64,000 bases of DNA from Actinomadura livida (GTDB lineage Bacteria; Actinomycetota; Actinomycetes; Streptosporangiales; Streptosporangiaceae): NCBI RefSeq assembly GCF_014648675.1, contig NZ_BMRO01000017.1, positions 1 to 64,000 of the forward strand, read 5' to 3'. A model generated the notes under the pieces. The model was not told where the DNA came from. It searched no databases and saw nothing but the letters and a program-made list of their open reading frames with translations. Below are positions 58,967 to 64,000 of the stretch, piece by piece (the stretch's first letter is position 1; each line of letters starts with the position of its first letter). The position numbers and the translations under genes were made by a program.

Positions 58967-59427
58967 TCGCGTGATTATGCCTATAAGCGAAGATCATCAC
59001 TGCTTTGGCGGAATGTTCGGTGTGCTGGCTCCGGTTCGCCGGCAAGACCCGCCGACCGGATCGCACCATGCGTACCGAGGACCTGACCGTGTGTGACCGG
59101 GCGCGCGACACCCGACCCGCGCCCGCTCCCCACGCGGGCGCGAACGCCCGCAGAGCGATTCTCAACTCGCGGCAATTAATGGGTTGACACCAATCGGCCC
59201 CCTATGGCTAAATCTTACCCATGGAGCTTTGATACCTCTCCGGTCGAGCCGCCCGCCCACTCTGGACACGGGCCCGCTCCCATCTCACCCAGCGGTATGA
59301 CCGCTGTCATCCGGCGTCCCCGCCACATCCGTTCCACATCGGCCGTGGCCTGCGCCGTCATGCTGTAAAGCCTTTTTCATCGGCCCTTTCGCGGCCGAAT
59401 TCGAACATGCCCGGAGGTGTTCTCTTC
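58967..59427. other. Intergenic region with the promoter of the small basic protein gene
   Basis: About 460 bp, AT-richer around 58975-59000 and 59160-59240. A good -35/-10 pair is annotated at 59184-59213. The distance to the next ATG (59428) implies a leader of about 200 nt. Nothing else gene-like is visible. Confidence 0.55.
59184..59213 (+). promoter_or_regulatory. Sigma-70-type promoter for the 52-residue basic protein gene
   Basis: TTGACA (59184-59189), 18-bp spacer, CTAAAT (59208-59213), or TAAATC one base on. It is followed by AT-rich sequence and a long leader to 59428. Confidence 0.55.
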
Positions 59428-59586
59428 ATGCGTGCCATTCACAACAATCCCGTACCCGCGCCCTTCGCCAAGACCAAGAAGAAGGGCAAGCGGAAGAACG
59501 CCGACTTCACGTCGGTGAAATTCGCGAACAACAACCGCCGCAACGCCCGGCAGCTGCCGACCCGGCAGCTCAACCGCGGCCGCTGA
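59428..59586 (+). CDS. Very basic 52-residue protein
   Basis: ATG 59428 after GGAGGTGTTCTCTTC. The product has 17 Lys/Arg in 52 residues and only one acidic residue: MRAIHNNPVPAPFAKTKKKG, then KRKNADFTSVKFANNN and RRNARQLPTRQLNRGR. Codon use is GC-rich in third position, and a promoter and ribosome site are present, so I regard it as a real gene. The composition suggests nucleic-acid (ribosome or nucleoid) binding. Its end overlaps the convergent anti-sigma-type gene by 17 bp. Confidence 0.75.
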   Translation: MRAIHNNPVPAPFAKTKKKGKRKNADFTSVKFANNNRRNARQLPTRQLNRGR

Positions 59587-60043
59587 ACGGCTCCCGGTCC
59601 CGGCCCCGAGCGGCCGGGACCGGGAACTCCGCCCACACCACCGTCCGGTGGCCGTCCGCCCGGAACCCCCAGCGGGACGCCAGCGCCTCGACGATCCGCA
59701 TCCCCCGCCCCGACTCCGCGCCCACCTCCGCCTTGACGTGCGGCCGCGCGCCCGCCGCCCCGTCATCGGCGACCTCCAGCCGGTACAGGCCGTCCCCGGC
59801 CGACACGACGACCGTCACCTCCCCGCCCTCCACCCCGGACGCCGTGTGCGTGACCGCGTTCGAGACCGTCTCGCTCGCCACCGTGACCAGGTCGTCCAGC
59901 ACCTCCTCGTCCGGGGCCCGCCCGGCCAGGCGGGAATGAGCCGTCACCGCCTCGCGGACGAAGCTCCGCGCGCATCCGACGGACCGCCGCACGCCGGGTA
60001 ACGTCACCTCGCCGAGGACCACCTCGTCCCGAGCCTCGCCCAC
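59570..60043 (-). CDS. GHKL ATP-binding (anti-sigma/RsbW-like) protein
   Basis: 157 residues from GTG 60043 after GGGGAGGCGGGTCT; longer in-frame starts up to 60214 lack a ribosome site. N box ETVSNAVTHTA, DDG in LEVADDGAAG and GRGMRIVEALASRWG (G2) are intact. Proteins of this size in actinobacteria act as serine kinases or anti-sigma factors in partner-switching. No antagonist or sigma gene is adjacent. Confidence 0.85.
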   Translation of the reverse strand: MGEARDEVVLGEVTLPGVRRSVGCARSFVREAVTAHSRLAGRAPDEEVLDDLVTVASETVSNAVTHTASGVEGGEVTVVVSAGDGLYRLEVADDGAAGARPHVKAEVGAESGRGMRIVEALASRWGFRADGHRTVVWAEFPVPAARGRDREPFSGRG

Positions 60044-60365
60044 AGACCCGCCTCCCCGTCGCCGGAAGCCGCCGGCCGCGAGGCCCGCCTCTCCGACGCC
60101 GGCCCGACCGGCAGCTCGCAACGCATCCTCGACGCCCACCGAGACGGCTCCCTTCGCGTCGGGAAAGTCGCCCGTCACCCCCGCTGTACGGCCCGGGACC
60201 CGGCTACCGTTCATGATCGGGCGAACGTTTCCCCAGATCGCACCGTCCGCCCCACACGAAACGCAACATCCCGCAGGTCCCGCGAGCCGAACCGTGCCAC
60301 GCCATGCGCCGGCACGGCACCCCCGGGCCAGGCGGACACCGCCGGTGACATATCACCTACTCTGA
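60044..60365. other. Divergent intergenic region with palindrome
   Basis: About 320 bp between the ATPase and the histidine kinase gene. Near the kinase end is GGTGACATATCACC (60344-60357), a 5-bp inverted repeat, followed by TACTCT (60358-60363), a possible -10. No gene is visible. Confidence 0.5.
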
Positions 60366-60368
60366 GTG

Positions 60369-61814
60369 GTGAGATGGTCGCCCAGAGTGGTGGACCGTCC
60401 GGGATTCGGGGGCTCGGCTGTGACGACGAAGTCGCGGGAAGGCGCCCGCCGTGGCGAGACGCGCCCGGCGGCCACGATGCGGGGACGCGCGACCTTCATC
60501 ACCACGGTGGCGGCGGCGCTGATCCTCTTCCTGCTGGTCTCCCTGCTCCTGCTGCTCGCGCGTGACTGGACGGAGAACCGGGCCCGGCAGCATTCGGAAC
60601 AGGCCGTCGAACGGATCGTGTACAACCTCGTCACGCAAGGCCGCGACCCTCTCCTCTCCCGCGGGAAGGGCGACACGGTGATCCAGGTCGTGGACTGGGA
60701 GGGCCATGTCGTGGCGTCCGGACCACGGCTCCAGGGGCGTCCGGCGCTGGCCGGGCCGGAGGAGACCAGGGACAAGCTTCTGCTCGACCAGCGCTACTGC
60801 CCGGCTTTCCTGGACGAGTGCGCGTGGGTCTTCGGCCTGCGGGCGCGGAACTCGCCGTGGGGCGAGGGAGTGATGGTCCTCGCGGCGACGCCGCTGCCGG
60901 GCGCGGTGACCATGTGGACGCTCCTGGCCTCCATCGTCCTGGTCACGATGGCGCTCCTCATCCTGATCACCTGGTGGACGTGGCACACGATCGGGCGCGT
61001 CTTCGTCCCGGTCGACCAGATCCGCTCGCAGCTGGCGGACTTCTCCACGCACGGCCTCGGCCACCGGGTGCCCGTCCCGGAGAGCGGCGGCGCGATCCGC
61101 TCCCTCGCCGAGACCGTCAACGCCACGCTCGACCAGCTGGAGGACGCGAGAGTGCGCGAGCGCCGGTTCGTCTTCGACGCCTCCCACGACCTGCGCAACC
61201 CGATCGCCGGGCTCCAGATGCAGCTGGAGTTCGCGCTGGACGAGCCGCCCGACGCCGACTGGAAGCCGATGGTCGGCGCGGCACTGCGCGACACCCGGCG
61301 GCTGAACGACATCGTCATGGACCTGCTGGAGCTGTCCCGGCTCGACTCGCGCGCCCCGGCCGCGGTGGAGACCGTCGACCTCGCGGGTCTCGCCCGCCGG
61401 GAGGTCGAGCGGCGCGCCCCCGGCGTGCGGTTCGAGACACGGCTGGAGCCCGGGGTGACCGTTCGGGCGAACCCGGTGCGGCTGGCGCGGGTGTTGAACA
61501 ACCTGCTCAACAACGCCGAGCGGCACGCGGAGTCGCGCGTCGAGGTGACCGTCGCGCGCGACGGCGCCGACGCCGTCGTCGAAGTGCTGGACGACGGTTC
61601 CGGCATCCCGGAGGAGCTCCGGGAACGGGTCTTCGAGCGGTTCTCCCGCCTCCCGGAGTCCCGGGCCCGCGACCCGCAGGGCACCGGGCTCGGCCTGTCC
61701 ATCGCCCGGGAGGTCGCCGAGATCTACGGCGGTTCCCTCCGCATCGCCGACAGCCCGCGCGGCGCCCGGTTCGTCCTGCGCCTCCCGCTGGCGGCCTGGA
61801 GCACGACCCCGTGA
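60369..61814 (+). CDS. Sensor histidine kinase (HAMP), orphan
   Basis: About 481 residues from GTG 60369. The start is uncertain: TACTCT at 60358-60363 would give a leaderless GTG 60369; GTG 60420 is an alternative. Two membrane helices (FITTVAAALILFLLVSLLLLLA; MWTLLASIVLVTMALLILIT) frame a sensor domain of about 110 residues with a CPAFLDEC Cys pair. HAMP follows, then H box FDASHDLRNPIAGLQ, N box LNNLLNNAERHA and G boxes DDGSGIP and GTGLGLS. The usual DASHELRTP is changed to DASHDLRNP. No response regulator gene is adjacent. Confidence 0.9.
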   Translation: MRWSPRVVDRPGFGGSAVTTKSREGARRGETRPAATMRGRATFITTVAAALILFLLVSLLLLLARDWTENRARQHSEQAVERIVYNLVTQGRDPLLSRGKGDTVIQVVDWEGHVVASGPRLQGRPALAGPEETRDKLLLDQRYCPAFLDECAWVFGLRARNSPWGEGVMVLAATPLPGAVTMWTLLASIVLVTMALLILITWWTWHTIGRVFVPVDQIRSQLADFSTHGLGHRVPVPESGGAIRSLAETVNATLDQLEDARVRERRFVFDASHDLRNPIAGLQMQLEFALDEPPDADWKPMVGAALRDTRRLNDIVMDLLELSRLDSRAPAAVETVDLAGLARREVERRAPGVRFETRLEPGVTVRANPVRLARVLNNLLNNAERHAESRVEVTVARDGADAVVEVLDDGSGIPEELRERVFERFSRLPESRARDPQGTGLGLSIAREVAEIYGGSLRIADSPRGARFVLRLPLAAWSTTP

Positions 61815-61851
61815 GACCGGGCCTTGACACCGGGGCCGTGCCGCCACCGCG

Positions 61852-62730
61852 TCAGGGCGCGGGAGCGCGGATCACCCCGATGACGCTGCTCAGGTCCTCG
61901 GCGCCGTGACCGGCGTCGACGGCCCGCCAGAACAGGTCCCTGAGCGCCTGCGGCCCCGCGGTGTCGATCCCCGCCTCGCGGGCGGCCGCCACGATGTGGT
62001 CGGCGCCGACCGCCTGCATGCGGAGGCTGTGGTCGTCGCCCGGGTGGACGTCCGCGTCGATCGCCTCGGCCATCTCCTTCAGGAAGCCCATGGGGCCGTC
62101 CTCGGCGAGCTCGCGCACGGTCGTGGCGGCGAACGGGAAGAACTGCCGGGCGGAGACGCCCGCCGAGCCCAGCAGCGCGATGGCGTGCATGTAGGCGGTC
62201 AGCGTCGACCAGAACAGGTAGAGCTGCGCCTGGTAGTACAGCATCGACAGGCCCCGGTCGGTGCCGACGAACGTGACGTCCCCCAGCACCTCCAGGGTCT
62301 TCCTGTGCCGCTCGATGACCGCTTCGGGGCCGCTGTAGAAGACGTACGCTCCCGGCTGCCCGATGCCCGGCGGCGGGACCATCACGCCCCCGGTCACCAT
62401 GTCGCCGCCTTGCTCGGACGCCCATTCCCCCGCGCGGCGCAGTTCGTCGGGGCTGCCGGAGCTGAGGTTGACGATGACGCGGCCCTTCAGGTCCGCGCCG
62501 CCGAGCGAGTCGTACATGGCCCGGTAGTCGGTCTGGCTGACGACGACCAGTTCGGACGCGGCGACCGCGTCGGCGGCCGTGGGAGCGAGAGTCGCCCCGT
62601 CCTGGACCAGCGGAGCCGCCTTGGCCGCCGTGCGGTTCCACACCGTCGTGGAGTGGCCGGCGGCGAGGAAGGTCCTGGCCATCGTCGCGCCCATGGGCCC
62701 GAGGCCGATGACCGTCACCGAAGTCTTCAT
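61852..62730 (-). CDS. Imine-reductase-like NAD(P)-dependent dehydrogenase
   Basis: 292 residues from ATG 62730, which has AAGGAGAACCTC directly before it. Rossmann motif VIGLGPMGATMARTFLAAGH, VWNRTAAKA, the segment GGVMVPPPGIGQPGAYVFYS and a C-terminal helical dimer domain (LYYQAQLYLFWSTLTAYMHA, then GVSARQFFPFAATTVRELAE) fit the beta-hydroxyacid dehydrogenase/imine reductase family. Substrate unknown. Divergent from a BTAD regulator, a common arrangement in actinobacteria. Confidence 0.9.
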   Translation of the reverse strand: MKTSVTVIGLGPMGATMARTFLAAGHSTTVWNRTAAKAAPLVQDGATLAPTAADAVAASELVVVSQTDYRAMYDSLGGADLKGRVIVNLSSGSPDELRRAGEWASEQGGDMVTGGVMVPPPGIGQPGAYVFYSGPEAVIERHRKTLEVLGDVTFVGTDRGLSMLYYQAQLYLFWSTLTAYMHAIALLGSAGVSARQFFPFAATTVRELAEDGPMGFLKEMAEAIDADVHPGDDHSLRMQAVGADHIVAAAREAGIDTAGPQALRDLFWRAVDAGHGAEDLSSVIGVIRAPAP

Positions 62731-62769
62731 GAGGTTCTCCTTCATCGGTTTCCTCCACCCTCGTCCGGC

Positions 62770-62804
62770 CCGCTACGGAACGGCTGCGGGTCCGTCCGTA
62801 GCGG
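62770..62804. promoter_or_regulatory. Inverted repeat in the divergent promoter
   Basis: CCGCTACGGA (62770-62779) and TCCGTAGCGG (62795-62804) are perfect 10-bp arms, 15 bp apart, between the dehydrogenase and BTAD regulator genes. Candidate binding site controlling both. Confidence 0.6.
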
Positions 62805-62820
62805 CGGTTACGCTGGCGGG

Positions 62821-64000
62821 GTGCGCTTCGGGGTGTTGGGGCCGCTCGCGGTGTGGACGGACGCCGGAACGCCCGTGCACGTCCCCGAGGCGAAGGTCCG
62901 GACGTTGCTGGCGGTGCTGCTGACCGCCCCCGGCCGTCCCGTCTCCGCCGACCGGCTCGCCGACGCCCTCTGGGGCGGCCGCCCGCCGCGGAACCCGAAG
63001 GGAACGCTCCAAGCCCGCGTCTCCCAGCTCCGCGGCGTCCTGGACGCGGCGGAACCCGGCGGCCGGAGCCTGATCGTGTCCCGGCCGCCCGGCTACATGC
63101 TCGACATCGCCCCGGAGACCGTGGACGCCGGACGCTTCGCGGCACTTCTCCGCCAGGCCCGGGACGCCGCCGACCCCGTCGCCAGGGCACGGCTCCTCGG
63201 GGACGCGCTCGCCCTCTGGCGCGGGCCCGCCCATGCCGACTTCGCCGACGCCGAGTTCGCCCGCGCCGCGATCACGACCCTTGAGGAGAACCGCCTCACC
63301 GCCCTGGAGGAGCACGCGGAGGCGCGCCTCGGCCTCGGCGAGCACGCGGCCCTCGCCGCCGAGCTGGCCGAACCGGTGGCGCGGCACCCGCTGCGGGAGC
63401 GGCTCCGCGCCGCGCACCTGCGCGCCCTCTACCGCGCCGGACGCCAGAACGAGGCCCTCACCGGCTACCACGACCTGCGGGAACGGCTCGCCGACGAGCT
63501 GGGCGTCGACCCGAGCCCGGAGCTGACCGAGCTCTACCGCGCCATGCTCGAACAGGACCCGTCGCTCGACGCAGACCCGCCGGAGGCGGGGCGCACGGCT
63601 CCGCGCCCGCCCGTACCGCTGGACGAGCTGATCGGGCGGGACCGCGAGATCGACCAGGCCCGCGCGCTGCTGGCCGCGCACCGCCTGGTGACGCTCACCG
63701 GGACCGGGGGCGTCGGCAAGACCAGGCTGGCGCTGGAGACCGCCGCCCGCTCGGCCGCCGACCATCCCGGCGGCGTGTGGCTGGTCGAGCTCGCCGCGGG
63801 GCGTCCCGCGACGGCGGACGAGCTGGCCGAGCACGTCGCGCGCGTCATCGGCCTGCGCGACGAGCCCGCGGCGGGACCGGTGGAGCGGCTCGGGGCCGCG
63901 CTGCGCGGGCGGCGGGCGCTGCTCGTCCTGGACAACTGCGAGCACGTCGCCGAGCCCGCCGCCGAACTGGCCGGGCGGCTGCTCGGCCAGGTGCCCGGCC
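62821..64000 (+). CDS. BTAD/AfsR-type regulator with NB-ARC ATPase, cut by the window edge
   Basis: GTG start at 62821; 393 residues are visible. Winged-helix DNA-binding domain (FGVLGPLAVWTDAGTPVHVP, LQARVSQLRGVLD), BTAD domain (to about 250: RARLLGDALALWRGPAHADF, LYRAGRQNEALTGYHDLRER), then the ATPase with P-loop LVTLTGTGGVGKTRLALETA and LLVLDNCEHVAEPAAELAG. The rest, including the TPR region, lies beyond 64000. Divergent from an imine-reductase-like gene it probably regulates. Confidence 0.92.
   Translation, partial: MRFGVLGPLAVWTDAGTPVHVPEAKVRTLLAVLLTAPGRPVSADRLADALWGGRPPRNPKGTLQARVSQLRGVLDAAEPGGRSLIVSRPPGYMLDIAPETVDAGRFAALLRQARDAADPVARARLLGDALALWRGPAHADFADAEFARAAITTLEENRLTALEEHAEARLGLGEHAALAAELAEPVARHPLRERLRAAHLRALYRAGRQNEALTGYHDLRERLADELGVDPSPELTELYRAMLEQDPSLDADPPEAGRTAPRPPVPLDELIGRDREIDQARALLAAHRLVTLTGTGGVGKTRLALETAARSAADHPGGVWLVELAAGRPATADELAEHVARVIGLRDEPAAGPVERLGAALRGRRALLVLDNCEHVAEPAAELAGRLLGQVPG

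Overview
The window is high-GC DNA (roughly 70-75% by eye) with GTG/ATG starts, strong GGAGG-type ribosome sites, leaderless-looking starts, SARP/BTAD regulators, Ser/Thr kinases with beta-propellers, and many LuxR/TetR and two-component regulators. This is an actinomycete of the Streptosporangiales type. A relative of Actinomadura/Thermomonosporaceae is my best guess, by inference only. No rRNA, tRNA, CRISPR array or complete insertion sequence is visible.

Layout. 1-1.5 kb: a leftward sulfur operon (cysteine-leader-like uORF, cysteine dioxygenase, FMN reductase, start of a sulfonate-type ABC permease). 1.6-4.5 kb: small regulatory or unknown proteins, a GAF protein and a cold-shock protein with a structured 5' leader. 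4.5-5.9 kb: Tat-exported M28 aminopeptidase. 6.2-7.3 kb: gene remnants (a universal stress protein with an internal deletion; a lipoprotein/LuxR chimera). 7.4-11.7 kb: two tandem Ser/Thr kinases with PQQ-type propellers. 12.1-13.2 kb: a second patch of gene remnants. 13.5-17.9 kb: NDMA-dependent alcohol dehydrogenase, SUKH-like protein, acyl-CoA synthetase and MpaB-type oxygenase.

18-31.2 kb is the most interesting part. A 13.3 kb segment lies between two direct 173-bp copies (96% identical) of the promoter and first 41 codons of a TetR gene. The left copy is truncated and the right copy is complete. The segment holds a SARP regulator, a 1371-residue secreted protein (propeller, transglycosylase-like and golvesin-like domains) with a SARP-type heptamer array in its promoter, and a lower-GC operon encoding a lipoprotein, a MacA-like adaptor, a MacB-like ATPase and permease, followed by a small secreted I36-type protein. 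It reads as an acquired, self-regulated secretion or cell-wall module.

32-50 kb: a fused glycine/sarcosine-dimethylglycine methyltransferase (betaine synthesis) with a probable ATT start, an ABC exporter next to a NarL-type two-component pair, a metal permease with a His-rich partner, a LuxR-ATPase regulator divergent from a reductase, a GMC oxidoreductase, a ClpC-like unfoldase overlapping a tyrosine phosphatase gene, a TIGR01777 epimerase with a perfect 16-bp operator, and glutamate dehydrogenase. 50-64 kb: a TnpB remnant, DUF488 protein, AlkZ-like protein, several small unknown proteins, peptide deformylase, CocE-type hydrolase, arginase-family protein, an overlooked 52-residue basic protein, an anti-sigma-type ATPase, an orphan histidine kinase, an imine-reductase-like enzyme and the start of a BTAD regulator cut by the right edge.
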